Part shown: one piece after another, positions 23,721 to 34,770 of the stretch | How the letters are laid out: every line of letters begins with the position of its first letter | How positions within the stretch are numbered: position 1 is the first letter of the stretch | DNA from: Cydia pomonella | Lineage: Eukaryota > Arthropoda > Insecta > Lepidoptera > Tortricidae | Direction: 5' to 3' | Assembly: GCF_033807575.1 (NCBI RefSeq) | Contig: NC_084711.1 | Span: 11,346,001-11,410,000, forward strand | Length of the DNA: 64,000 nt | The notes under the pieces: model-generated | What the model saw: only the letters and a program-made list of their open reading frames with translations | Told to the model about the DNA's origin: nothing | The model's database searches: none | Program-made: the position numbers and the translations under genes

Positions 23721-25022
23721 TAGGGTTCCGTACCAAGAAGGTACGAAAGGAACCCTTATGGTGCGACTTTGTCCGTCCGTCTCGTCTGTCACATTGCCAA
23801 ATATCTCGAAAACTACTTGAGCTATCGATTTGAAATTTGGAAAAGTTATGAAGCTGCAGCGGCAAGCGCCGCTCCCGACCGCGCTCTCTGTGCTCAACTC
23901 CATACTTAACACAGACCCGCAGTGTGATCTGTTTCACTCTACGTGGTATTTCTTAATTCAACAATGTAAGAAAGTAATCGAAACATCCTAATGTGTTAGT
24001 TCTTAAGTTACGAAGTTTTGTTAGTCTTAAATCATTGTAATGTTAATATATATTAATTAATATTTGTAACGCTTTGGCTTGTTAGCTGTAAGTTACAGAT
24101 GTTTACTTGAAATAAAGAAATGTAAAGAAATGAAATGAATAACGCTAACCCAGACACATTGAAAGTGTTATTTTTTTTATTAAGTATAGAAAATGCTTAA
24201 TATAAAGAGGGGGCATAATTTTAAAGTCTACTAGGTCAAGTAGGGTATCATTTGAAAGCGGTCAAATTGTACATTCTAAAACAAAGTATTATTTCATAGC
24301 GGAAAAAGTTTTTTTTTGTAGGAAAATGTGAAAAAAAAAACCTCCTATCTCCGACGTTTACCACTGAAAGTTTATCAAATTTTGATATAATGTTAACATT
24401 ATCAAAGAAATAGTATATTACGATACAAGTGCGAAGAGTAGAAATTGGATTAGAACACGACCGAAGGGAGTTGCGAATTACCTTTTCGCACGTGTATTTT
24501 ACAATGTTTTACAGTACATATGGCCCCTTAAATTTTCGACATACGCACTAGGGCGGCAAAATAGCACCATATGTACTGTACAAATATAATCTTCGTAACA
24601 TTTTTTGAATTAGGTATCGAAACATTTTCTAATTTTATTTGCTATTTAAACTCATTTGCGGGTGTTTCTTATACTTTCTATAAGATTACAATAAAAACAC
24701 CTCCTTTCAAATAAAAATAAAAAAAATGTTGAAATCGGTTCATATAATAAATAAATATCGCAAAAAAAAAACAACATACACACAGGTCGCACAAATTATT
24801 TTGTATTTAATATTAAGTAAGTATCCACTGTATTTTATTGAAATAAATAATAAAGAAAAAATTTGTTACTTAGGCAATTTACCGATAGATGGCGCTGTTC
24901 ACAATTATACTTAGTATAGGTACTTCTGGTCAAAACGCTTTCGTGTTTATTTTTAGAAGAGACAATTTATAGTTTGTACGGAACCATCGGTGCGCGAGTT
25001 AAACGGACTCGCACTTGACCGC
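23721..25022 (-). repeat. Family P-related repeat (diverged type)
   Basis: It begins TAGGGTTCCGTACCAAGAAG and ends GGACTCGCACTTGACCGC, the same terminal architecture as family P in reverse. Most of the interior differs, for example CATTGCCAAATATCTCGAAA. A CGATACAAGTGCGA-type repeat (about 24415-24585) is nested inside. No coding capacity. Confidence 0.55.
24415..24585. repeat. CGATACAAGTGCGA-type repeat, nested copy
   Basis: It contains TACGATACAAGTGCGAAGAG, CGACCGAAGGGAGTTGCGAA, TTACAGTACATATGGCCCC and AAATAGCACCATATGTACTG, in the same order as the copies at 9350 and 54455. Confidence 0.65.
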
Positions 25023-25590
25023 TTTTTATTTATTTATTTTAAGTAGATGTCAGTTGTCACTACATTTGGGCCACTGCCCGTGCCCTTATCGCAGTGCCGT
25101 GGTGCAATCCAACCTCCCCAAGGCGACAGCAATTTCGATTCTAAATAATTAAATTAGAAGATAAACTTAGTAAATTTTATCTCTTAAAGGCACAAGCACC
25201 CGGTACGCAAACGATTTTCATCTCGCTTCTTGATCTTAGCGATCTCCCGGTCTAAGGTCTGAGGTCCGCTAGGTATCTAATTGATCACAAGAATGTTACA
25301 GGAACTATTTTTACGAAATCGACAAACTATCATGGTTTTAACGTACAAGAAAACGTCTTTTTACTAAGAAGGGGAGAATTTTATTTACACATTTTTTTAT
25401 TTTCGGAGCGATAATTTCTGAAAATATTCACTTTATCTAAAACATGGTTGTTGAATACTCCCATTTCAGCACTTATCTTACCTTAGATGACTAGGTGACC
25501 CTAAAAACTAGGCTTTATTGTAAATAAGTGGTCTAGTTGATCCAGTACCCTGACGATGCTTTTCTTCATTAAATAACTACGGATAAGGGT
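25023..25590. other. Intergenic, no feature seen
   Basis: Mixed composition, including a GC-richer patch at 25070-25130 with no recognised frame. No gene was identified. Confidence 0.35.
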
Positions 25591-25597
25591 TCCTAAA

Positions 25598-25690
25598 AAA
25601 CTCTTCAGTACGAACCGGGGTTCGATCCTACATCCTACTACCTCTGGTTGGGTAGTCAAACGCCTTACCGCATGTCATATCAAAACGTCT
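25598..25690 (-). repeat. tRNA-derived SINE head (minus strand)
   Basis: Read on the minus strand, it contains an A-box-like segment (GCGGTAAGGCGTTTGAC) and a B-box-like GGATCGAACCCCGG. The spacing fits a tRNA-derived SINE head. The cloverleaf looks degraded, so it is not a tRNA gene. Confidence 0.5.
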
Positions 25691-26010
25691 CGATTCAACA
25701 TACTTATATAAAGTCAGTTGCTTAATTATCTCATTATACCTGCCTAGGTATTAACAATATAAGATTTTAACTAAATACCTTTTATTCCTACTCCAAAGCA
25801 AGGCTAGATAACAATAGCGCAGAAATGTAGAGTAAGAATATAAATGTAAGTAATTTAAGATACTAAACGATTACTAGTTACCCCCCGTGTGACGAGCGGT
25901 GCACCGTAGGATAGGAGGGCGGCGCGCGCGTACCATTGCATTGCGCAAGGCACGTATACATGTGAACCATCGAAAGTGCCCCCTCCTCCGGATATGGAAC
26001 GCGCATCTCT

Positions 26011-26017
26011 TATAAAC
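26011..26017 (+). promoter_or_regulatory. TATA box of the Tweedle gene
   Basis: TATAAAC lies 71 bp upstream of the proposed ATG at 26082. Transcription would then start near 26040, leaving a leader of about 40 nt, which is usual for insect cuticle-protein genes. Inferred from position. Confidence 0.5.
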
Positions 26018-26081
26018 ACTGGTGGCGCCTGAATACTGGACACTACCTAAAGCTACGTCTTGCTCAAAGCGTGTATCCAGG

Positions 26082-29000
26082 ATGTGTGATAAAACGGTAG
26101 GTGCTAAACACGGTACCTGCAGTGCTGTGATCAATGTCTGACCTCAGTGATTTGGTGACATATTTAGTGCATAACTTCAGTGACAGTGTCTAGATAACAC
26201 TCCGGTTATTTTCACTACACAAATAAGACAGAATAAACTTTGTTAAATTTGTGTGTGCAGGTACTGAAGTCGCTGATGCTGGCGGCGGTGGCTGCGTGCG
26301 TGGTGGCGCGGCCGGAGCCTCCGTCGTCGTACGGAGCTCCCTCTTTCAGCGCGCCGTCGTCCTCATATGGCGCGCCCGCGCCTCAGTACGGACCCCCGCA
26401 GCAGCAGCCGATTGTGCACAAACACGTATACGTGCACGTGCCTCCCCCGGACAACGAGTATCCGGCTGCCCGCAAGCCGATCTACGTGCCTCCTCCTCAG
26501 AAGCACTACAAGATAGTGTTCATCAAGGCTCCGACCCCGCCGACCCCGACCGCACCCATCATCCCGGTGCAGCCTCAGAACGAGGAGAAGACCCTCGTGT
26601 ATGTTCTGGTGAAGAAACCCGAGGAGCAGCCTGACATCGTTATCCCGACGCCAGCGCCCACGCAGCCCGCCAAGCCGGAGGTCTACTTCATCCGGTACAA
26701 GACTCAGGTATGAGGACTACCATAAGATTTATTTACTAGAAAAAAAAAAACCTACATTTTATGCTCTGCTCACCAGAACATATAAAATCAAACAGAAAAC
26801 TGCTTGCCAGATCCATAATTTATATTGCATTTATTTTATCACATAACTAGGTATTTTTTGGGCTAATCGCGTTTAATGGCGTTAATGAGTAGGTACTTTT
26901 TCCAAAAACAGGCACCTGTGAAATTGAATTGGGTATTTAAAAGGGTTTTTTTTACAAAATTTTGTGGCCTAAATAACATTGTAAATTAATTAATTGAACA
27001 GTAGCAACCGCACTTATAAATCGTTCTAGATGCGATCCAGTGAACAAAGATGAATATTTTAGTAGAGGTTTCAAAGTTTTACAGTATATTTCGTCATCAA
27101 CGAGTGAAACCTTTATGGGACATAGGTAATTTCTACTTCAGAGAAACATTGAACCTAACCTAATTTTACTATCATACTAAGGGCCACGTGCACCATCCCA
27201 CCAACAACCCAATGTCAAATTTGAAATAAAAATGAGAAGAATCTATTAAACACACATTTTTATTATACATATCTGGAACATAAAAATACAATATGTTATT
27301 ATGTCTTTTTAAATTTAAATTAAATTCTATTTAAATAAAAATCTAGCTGACAATTAATTTAAAAAACCGGCCAAGTGCGATCCGGACTCAAAGACTCAAA
27401 CACATTTTTTTTTACTTTTTTTCTTAATATCGACCTTGATCTATGGGTAATGTACTATTTAGTGATTTTTTAAAAATAATTTTAAGCCTAATAGTACACA
27501 GAAAGACAGTTAGTTGACAGAATTGTCACGCCTGTCAGTAGAAATAAGCGGCAAATTTTAAAAATGTAGTAACAAAGAGTATATAAAAAATAAGAATTTC
27601 ATAGAAAATTTGAATTTCAAGCCTTTTCTACTGACAAATTGGAAATGGGTGAGATGGTTAATGTTTACCTATTTTCTTAAGTACCTTCAAAATTGTATTC
27701 ATTAAAAATATAAAAAAGAAATACTTGAGTTCCTCTCTCAAACCTCTTTTAATTGATATGTCTCACAATATACATTTTATTTTGTTTTCTATTTTACTCC
27801 CAAAAAAAATACCGTCAAGTTTAAAATTCATTTATTTACGTTACTCGTCCTCCGTCTTTGGTTCACCGACTTACATAATATATGTGTATCACATTTCAAC
27901 TTAATCAATCCAGTAGTTTCGGAGCCAATGTGCTGTGGACATACAGACAGAGGAGTGATTCTGTAAGGGTTCCGTTTTTCCTGAGGTACGGAACCCTTAA
28001 GTCAAAAACTTTATCAAATTCCTTCGAATATGCAGCTTAGAAAATTCGGGAATAAGTAATTCATTACTTAATACCTTTATTTATCTTAGAAAAAAGAAAT
28101 TAAAATGCGGTATTTGCTAATAACATATATATTAGTAGGTATATATTCTTACCATATGTGCGATTGTAGACGTTAGCTTATAGCAAGTTATTAAGTTGAC
28201 TTGAGTTATAATAACGGCAGGGTTCTCGCAAAGGCTTCGTGTGCTACAGTGAATAAAAGTAAAAACAAGATCAAGTGCAAGTTGGACTCGCGCACCGACT
28301 TGCACTTGATTGGGTTCCGTCCCATGACGCAAAAAACGGCGCGTATAAAATAATCGCGTTTGCTGTTTTAAGTATTTGTTGTTATAGCGGCAACAGAAAT
28401 ACATCATCTGTGAAAATTTTAACTGTCTAGCTATCACGGTTCATGAGATACAGCCTGATGACAGACAGGCAGACAGACAGTAGAGTGTTGATAATAGGGT
28501 CCCGTTTTTACCCTAAAAAGCCCCCAAATATTTCGAAATTTAAATTCAAGATAAAACTAAACTTACCTTACATTCGAATAGAAATAAATTGTGTGCTTTT
28601 TGTGTTAACTATGTAGGTGTATGTTTTCTCAATATGTCATGATCAAATACTCTACAATTCACTTATTTTCCATGTGACATCAGGGGTTCTTCCCAGCTGT
28701 TACCATCAAGTTGTTACCAGTGATAACCACTCGGATTTTTTCCCAGCTGTACCCAGTGGTAACAACTGGGGGAAAAATACTGGGTACAAAGTGGGTTATT
28801 TTTTCCCAATAGTTACTATTAAAATTCTTCGCAGATGTATGCAGGTTTCCTCACGATGTTTTCCTTCACCGAAAAGCTAGTGGTAAATATCAAATGATAT
28901 TTCGTACATAAGTTCCGAAAAACTCATTGGTACGAGCCAGGATTTGAACCCACGACCTCCGGATTGAAAGTCGGACGTCATATCCACTCGGCCACCACCG

Positions 29001-31362
29001 CTTACTATTAAAATTATTAACCACCAATGTTCAATAGGTACTAATAAAAATATAAATAGTATATATGCTCGGTTCTCCATACAAACGCCTAGCTAGATTG
29101 CTCTGAAACTTAGTACTTACAATAGGATAAGGTATAATTATGCCTGTAATTAGTTTATGTAGCTTCAGATACCATAATAGTTAAAATTAATTAAATAATA
29201 AGCGAATTTAATTTGTTCATAAAAAACCACCAAACTATAAAAAAAATACAAAATGCGTAATGCACTGGACATAGCTACATACTCGTATATATATAAATAG
29301 CTGGGTATCACAAATATTAAGGTCATATTGGCATGTATCCACCTACGCAATAGGTTAAAACCAGCAGACCATAAAACCATAATTTTACGGCAGATGAAAC
29401 AACATGGTGATTAATTTACAGTCTATAAAGCATCGTAATAGCTTTAATAATTATTTTACTCTAGAGAGGTTATTAGCGTGTAAATTGCTATAAGCGTGTA
29501 AGGTTGTGTTGTGATTGCGCGAGATTGAAGCCCAGCCGCAGTGATTAAGCGGGGATGCGCTCGCGCTGTCTTTGTGAAAGTGTGCGCTAACGTTTCCTGG
29601 AGTGATCCAGGAAGTCGCTACACAATCTGCATAAGTCTAACACACCCGCGATCATCATTATGTTGACGCAACGGAGGACGCTACTGTCCTCAAACATTAC
29701 CCGTGTAATGAGTGCTATGATAGTGTTGTAACGCAAATGGACTATTGTAACATTTGTAACAGATCTAGGTGCTTGGTAGGAATTAAGTCTAGATCTATCT
29801 ACTGAGCGCCATTTGTCTATTAGGTATAGGTGAGGTTGTTGGAAAAAACGTTGTTAAAGTTGGATAGTAGGAAGAGTTGAATAGTAGATAGAGGAAACTA
29901 GGGAATTGTATTAGGTATTTATTATTTGTATGTTATTATACCTAAAATTTTCGGGACGCTCTGACAGGTTATTCGTGTTAAGATACGAACAAATTTCATC
30001 TTTATGGTAAATGACAATGTGGTACCTTTTGCTTGAGAACGTCACAAATGAGTTAACTATGACTGTGAAAAATTAAAGTTCACAGTTTGAGACAGATTAG
30101 ACGGGTTTTTTGTGTAACGTCTTTATTAAGTTTTCATTATACATAGGGTACAGTCAGCGTCAAATACTTTGTAGCAGTCAAAGTGGCCAAATAGTTCGGT
30201 ACACCATACTAAATATATGGTGTACCGAACTATTTGGCTACTTTGGTTGCTACAAAGTATTTGACGCTGACTGTACATATATATAGGTTACCTCACTTGC
30301 CATACCCATACCTACTCCTATAATAGGTATGGGTATATCTGTATAGGTATAGAAAGTTTGACAGTTCCTACTTCTATGGGATGCCGTCCCTTGTTATATT
30401 CCTAATTTCTTATTTCATTATTTATTTGAGTTTTATAGCATGCAGGGAAGCGTCTTATTTATGTAAAGTTCTATTTACACAATAGAAGTCGCCATCCTAC
30501 GAATACCTATCTACTCCTTCGCTATGAGTAGATAGGTATTAAAGTCGGCAACGCTATGCTAAATTGTTACTCCATGTGCTACATCATGTATATGAGATGG
30601 CGCTCCCATACTTTATCAGCATCACTGCAAAGTCGGTGCAAACTTAACATAGACGCTAGACGAAATATACCTACATGAAAAATATAGCGCATATTGCTCA
30701 GTTTGTTAACTAGTAAATTGACGACGTAAATTGCAATGTAATCAAACAACAATCACCCGAGATAGATTGCGTGAACTCCCAGTTTTTGTTTATCTAATAA
30801 TGTTGATATCCGGCTGTGGTCGTAGATTAATAAACACTTGTTGACGTACGTAGGTAAGCACAAGTACCTCACGTCACGTCCAACACGCACGCAGAATAAG
30901 TAGCTTTCATTGCGTAACTCCATGTGAACCAGTTCAAGCTAATAGTAATAGCATTATAATTGCTGGTATTTTCGTCCATCTCAATGAAGCTCTAGAATAA
31001 AATGTAACCGCGTTACATGATAGATGTCGATGTAAGTTGGTTGCCGAGTGCTAATTCTCTTTTTCGATGGAAGCAATATTTTCTCCTGTTACTTAATATT
31101 ATGTATCTACGTTATTAATTCGACACTACTTTTGTATCTTACGCAATGGCAATGGCAGATGGGGCTATTACAATTTTGTCGGAGGGTTTAGGGTTTTGAT
31201 TTATAAAATGTAGTAGTGAGTCAATTATAAGTTATGCAATTGTTTCAGAAACAAGAAGGCTACCCTGCCGCTCAGCAGCCCCAGCAGGAGTACGGCGCAC
31301 CCGCGCCCGCGTCCGCGCCCTCCTCCGAGTACGGAGCCCCGTCCGGCGGTAGCTCCTACTGA
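26082..31362 (+). CDS. Tweedle-family cuticle protein (CPT), 3 exons
   Basis: A secreted structural cuticle protein that binds chitin matrix in the Tweedle (DUF243/DM5) family. Proposed exons are 26082-26096 (MCDKT), 26261-26707 and 31249-31362; phases match, giving about 191 residues. Exons 2 and 3 are secure: exon 2 follows GTGTGTGCAG and ends at a GTATGA donor; exon 3 follows TTGTTTCAG and ends SSEYGAPSGGSSY-stop. A hydrophobic signal (LKSLMLAAVAACVVA) is followed by YGAP repeats. The Tweedle core has its conserved blocks in order: HKHVYVHVPPP, KHYKIVFIKAP, EEKTLVYVLVKKP and KPEVYFIRYKTQ. A proline/glutamine- and YGAP-rich tail follows. Exon 1 is an inference from a TATA box at 26011 and an in-frame ATG before a GTAGGT donor. 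The exon 2 codon bias is strongly GC-rich compared with the introns, as in highly expressed cuticle genes. Intron 2 is 4.5 kb and full of repeats. Lepidoptera usually have very few CPT genes. Confidence 0.9.
26714..27360. other. Tweedle intron 2, first part
   Basis: AT-rich. A lone GGGCCACGTGCACCATCCCA at about 27181 resembles one end of a lepidopteran MITE whose partner end is not seen. Confidence 0.4.
27367..27999 (+). repeat. Family P-related repeat (diverged)
   Basis: It begins CCGGCCAAGTGCGATCCGG and ends GGGTTCCGTTTTTCCTGAGG then TACGGAACCC, the family P end pattern. The interior is mostly unrelated. Confidence 0.55.
28267..28520 (+). repeat. Family P-related repeat (short)
   Basis: It starts AAGATCAAGTGCAAGTTGG, has a local hairpin (CAAGTGCAAGTTGG with the facing ACTTGCACTTG), carries a GACAGACAGGCAGACAGACA run and ends GGGTCCCGTTTTTACCCTA. 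About 250 bp. Confidence 0.5.
28683..28812. repeat. Degenerate repeat rich in CCCAGCTG/GGTAACAACTGGG
   Basis: Words TTCCCAGCTGTTACC, TTTCCCAGCTGTACCC, GTGGTAACAACTGGG and ACTGGGTACAAAG alternate as direct and inverted copies, so the segment can fold in several ways. Unclassified. Confidence 0.5.
28831..29003 (-). repeat. tRNA-derived SINE, minus strand
   Basis: Read on the minus strand from 29003: GCGGTGGTGGCCGAGTGGAT (A box), then TCCGACTTTCAATCC and GTGGGTTCAAATCCTGG (B box). The body follows with ATGAGTTTTTCGGAA, TACGAAATATCATTTGATA, TTCGGTGAAGGAAAACATCG and ends near CTGCATACATCTGC. Head and body structure are those of a widespread lepidopteran SINE. Confidence 0.85.
29087..29195 (+). 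repeat. Inverted-repeat partner of 33488-33612
   Basis: GCCTGTAATTAGTTTATGTA followed by GCTTCAGATACCATA is the reverse complement of 33493-33530. Neighbouring blocks (TCTAGATTGCTC-like, CTCGGTT-like) match with more changes. The two copies flank the last Tweedle exon. Confidence 0.65.
29440..29740. other. GC-richer unassigned block in Tweedle intron 2
   Basis: Segment with CGCAGTGATTAAGCGGGGAT and TTTCCTGGAGTGATCCAGGAA (a short hairpin). No coding frame was recognised. It could be a regulatory region or an alternative non-coding exon; this is only a compositional hint. Confidence 0.25.
30151..30273. mobile_element. Near-perfect palindromic MITE, TA-flanked
   Basis: CAGTCAGCGTCAAATACTTT at the left is exactly mirrored by AAAGTATTTGACGCTGACTG at the right. 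Pairing continues almost to the centre (GGTACACCATA with TATGGTGTACC). TA lies at 30149-30150 and 30274-30275. 123 bp. Confidence 0.9.
30502..30540. repeat. Perfect 15-bp inverted repeat
   Basis: AATACCTATCTACTC (30502-30516) and GAGTAGATAGGTATT (30526-30540) are exact complements around a 9-nt loop. Function unknown. Confidence 0.8.
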
Positions 31363-31638
31363 TCTCGAGACAGCTGATCCGGCCCTCGTGACACACCTAC
31401 TCTACTATCTACCAAAAACATGAAACAAGCAACAAAGCATTGCAATATAGCAATCACATATGTGATTTGCCAGCGTACTACTGTGATATTGTGTTTCAAC
31501 AAAGTCTTCTAGAAACGCTCGCAGTACGCTCAGAGGTTAGGTTTACCACGGTGGCGCAACGTCAAACTTCTGCAAGTTTTTGTATCTTACATCAAATTGA
31601 TGTCAATGTTTGTAAATATACTTATTATTTTTTATATA

Positions 31639-31644
31639 AATAAA
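31639..31644 (+). terminator. Polyadenylation signal of the Tweedle gene
   Basis: AATAAA lies 277 bp after the Tweedle stop codon, the first clear signal downstream. Confidence 0.5.
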
Positions 31645-31789
31645 TGTTTTATAAGTTAATACTTATTTCTATATCCCCTTCCTTATATTTTCAGTACCTA
31701 AGTATAAATCAGCGTTAAAAATATAGTGTTGTGTTCCTGCCGGTGAGTCATGTTGCCAGAGCTCAAAGAGGGTGCGGAGTGTTAGGGTC

Positions 31790-31897
31790 GGCAACGCGCA
31801 TGTAACACCTCTGGAGTCGCAGGCATCCATAGGCTACGGAGACTGCTTACTATCAGGCGGGCCGTATACTTGTTTGCCACCGACGTAGTATAAAAAA
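31790..31897 (+). repeat. Interspersed repeat (retroposon 3' part)
   Basis: CTCTGGAGTCGCAGGCATCC, ATAGGCTACGGAGACTGC, ATCAGGCGGGCCGTATAC and TTGTTTGCCACCGA end in a short A-run. A second copy lies at 52032-52125. The form is that of a SINE or LINE 3' end. Confidence 0.7.
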
Positions 31898-31899
31898 TA

Positions 31900-32645
31900 C
31901 TTAATTCGCATATCTACTTTGAAACATTCATTAGGCTCTACATCTCGGTAGGTAGTTACTCAAAATTGTTGCCACATATTAACAGGTGAAAGGAATCCTC
32001 CTTCAAGAATCCTTTGCTACGTTGCCAATAATTTCATCCAATGAGAACTTAATTCATGCTATGTAGTTACTTAATTAATTCATTTTCAAATGTCCTCCTT
32101 AACAAACGTTATCTTAGGCAATATTGACGTTAGTTTTCAGCGGGCAACAGGTGTTAATCAGTGGACATCGCGCGACAGGAAGGATTGCGATTAGAGCAGT
32201 GCTAAAAACGAAAACATGTGAATCACGGTAATTTAAGATAGGTAATTATGTAACTGACAAGTGCACGAAAGTAATTTGCGTAAGTTTTAAAGTTCAATTA
32301 CCAACCTACTTGAATTCGTAGTAGAGCCGTGTTTCAAGAGGTTGCGTTTTCCATCTCAGCAACACACTGCTGAGGTCGTTTACGTTAGAACAAAAATCTG
32401 GTCAAAGATATTTAATATTATGTTTATTACACTTGTACGTTTGATCTTTAAGAGTCCGCAGGATGCTCGGCCGAATTTCACCTTCACATACAAACGGAGT
32501 TTCGTTCTCCTCATTATATATATGAAACTTTGCACATACAATGACATAAGGTATGTATATCTATGCGTGTAATTAGTATAGCTCTAGCTTATAAAACAAA
32601 CAAAATAGAGCAAAAACAAGTTTATATGAAAAACTTAAATTCGCT
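31900..32645. other. Intergenic, no feature seen
   Basis: AT-rich; a plus-strand frame near 32342 has no recognisable domain and unspecific composition. Confidence 0.35.
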
Positions 32646-32650
32646 GTTTT

Positions 32651-33484
32651 TTAGGGTTCCGTAGCCAAATGGCAAAAAACGGAACCCTTATAGATTCGTC
32701 ATGTCCGTCTGTCTGTCCGATTCTGTCACAGCCACTTTTTTCCGAAACTATAAAAGCTATACTGTTCAAACTTGGTAAGTAGATGTATTCTATGAACCGC
32801 ATTATGATGTTTACACAAAAATAGAAAAAAGACAATAAATTTTGGGGGTTCCCCATACTTAGAACTGAAACTCAAAAAATCTTTTTTCATCAAACCCATA
32901 CGTGTGGGGTATCTATGGATAGGTCTTTAAAAATGATATTGAGGTTTCTAATATCATTTTTTTCTAAACTGAATAGTTTGCGCGAGAGACACTTCCAAAG
33001 TGGTAAAAAGTGTCCCCCCCCCCCCCCCGTAACTTCTAAAATAACAGAATGAAAAATCTAAAAAAAATATATGATATACATTGCCATGCAAACTACCACC
33101 GAAAATTGGTTCGAACGAGATCTAGTAAGTAGTTTTTTTTAATACGTCATAAAAATTAAAAAAAAAATTTTTTTTCATCAAACCCATACGTGTGGGGTAT
33201 CTATGGATAGGTCTTCAAAAATGATATTTAGGTTTCTAATATAATTTTTTTCTAAACTGAATAGTTTGCGCGAGAGACACTTCCAAAGTGAAAAAATGTG
33301 TGTCCCCCCCCCTGTAACTTCTAAAATAACAGAATGAAAAATCTAAAAAAAATATATGATATACATTACCATGCAAACTTCCAACGAAAATTGGTTTGAA
33401 TCAGATCTAGTAAGTAGTTTTTTTTTAATACGTCATAAATGGTACGGAACCCTTCATGGGCGAGTCCGACTCGCACTTGGCCGC
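32651..33484 (-). repeat. Family P repeat, reverse orientation
   Basis: It begins TTAGGGTTCCGTAGCCAAAT and ends GTCCGACTCGCACTTGG then CCGC. The standard internal block is present twice (CGTGTGGGGTATCTATGGAT at about 32899 and 33190). It directly abuts the inverted-repeat partner at 33488. Confidence 0.75.
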
Positions 33485-33487
33485 TTT

Positions 33488-33612
33488 TTTAACTATGGTA
33501 TCTGAAGCTACATAAACTAATTACAGGCATAAATATAGGTGCCTTATCCTCGTTATAGGAGCAATCTAGATAGTCGTTTTAAAATGAGAGCTTAACTACG
33601 TCTGTATGGACA
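33488..33612 (-). repeat. Inverted-repeat partner of 29087-29195
   Basis: TATGGTATCTGAAGCTACAT and AAACTAATTACAGGC are the complement of the block at 29150-29175. Homology decays outward. Confidence 0.65.
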
Positions 33613-33614
33613 AC

Positions 33615-34190
33615 CGAGCTTGATACGGACTCTTAAGTTTGCAGTTACAAATTGCAGATAAAGTCTGTGAGATTATGCACCGAAGCCTGATGAAAAAGAG
33701 CGTGCTAGCTAGTTCAACATTGTCTGATTTCAATTAGATGATTTTATGATGCCTCCTTGCATAATAAGTTAGTAACCACATCGCACCGTGAACCGTGAAC
33801 CCTAAGCACCTTCAATACCAGTAACTATAGTGAGTAGATATATGATCCTAATCACTTAACATGTTAGTATTTTGATGCTGAGATCTGAGATTCGCAATAA
33901 TATACCTGGGTAGAGGCTAGATGTTTTACATGGGTCAGTGAGGGCAACTACTCAATCCCGATCCCGACGGGAAACGGTCTTCAGGAGACCTCCTATACTA
34001 TTATAAAATACTAATTACCGATGATTGACATTTACAGACTTTGAAAAAAATAAATTATATCAAGAGATCAAGAGTATTACTTACATTAATACGTAGCATA
34101 GTTAATACGTTACCTACTTACCTACTTTTAAGATACCGGGTTTAGCCCGCAACGTGCATGTTTGTAAAATTTTGACTAAGTAAAAACGAA
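33615..34190. other. Intergenic, no feature seen
   Basis: No exon or repeat recognised upstream of the WD-repeat gene apart from the MITE that follows. Confidence 0.35.
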
Positions 34191-34194
34191 GAAC

Positions 34195-34340
34195 CAGGGG
34201 GCCTAGCCCAGATGCCAAACGTTTGCGCCATGACAACGAAACGCTTTCTGTCTCTCTATCACTCTTACATATTAGTGCGATAGAGAGACAGACAGTTCGT
34301 TGTCGTAGCGCAAACGATTGACATCTTGCTAGGCACCCTG
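34195..34340. mobile_element. Palindromic MITE (CAGGGGGCCTAG ends)
   Basis: The left CAGGGGGCCTAGCCCAGATG and right CATCTTGCTAGGCACCCTG are imperfect inverted repeats. Inside, CTGTCTCTCTATC pairs with GATAGAGAGACAG, and AAACGTTTGCGC with GCGCAAACGATT. It lies 430 bp upstream of the WD-repeat gene start. Confidence 0.75.
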
Positions 34341-34770
34341 TTCCATATTACGACTAGGTAAAGAAAATTTCTAATCATCCTATTTACTTCGAACGGTAAG
34401 GTATTCATACTCGCATCAAGATGAATCTGGAACTATCTCTACGCTTCTATACAAACAATCCTCGAGATCGGTGCACTCACCATGGTGTCTATTTTGGTCT
34501 GCCAGCTTCAAAAGTATTTTAGTAACGGAGTCTAAAACATCGACATCATATTGCTGTCCCTGTTGTTAATAACGGGGAGCAAAAGTGATAGAGGAATCTT
34601 TTGGCGATTGGCAGGCGTGTTTAAAATAAAAACATTATTCAATAGTTGTAGTGAGAATGTCACTAAAGGTTGGAGCGTTAGACTAACTGCGCGCGGAAAC
34701 CAAAACACAGTCGCCGGTAACTTCTGGAATTGACTATTCAAACAAGAAGAAGATTTATACTATTAAAAAC

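Noticed and set aside
28930..29003. tRNA gene on the minus strand with A and B boxes
   Set aside because: A SINE body continues directly from it and no cloverleaf with a paired acceptor stem forms, so it is a tRNA-derived SINE head.
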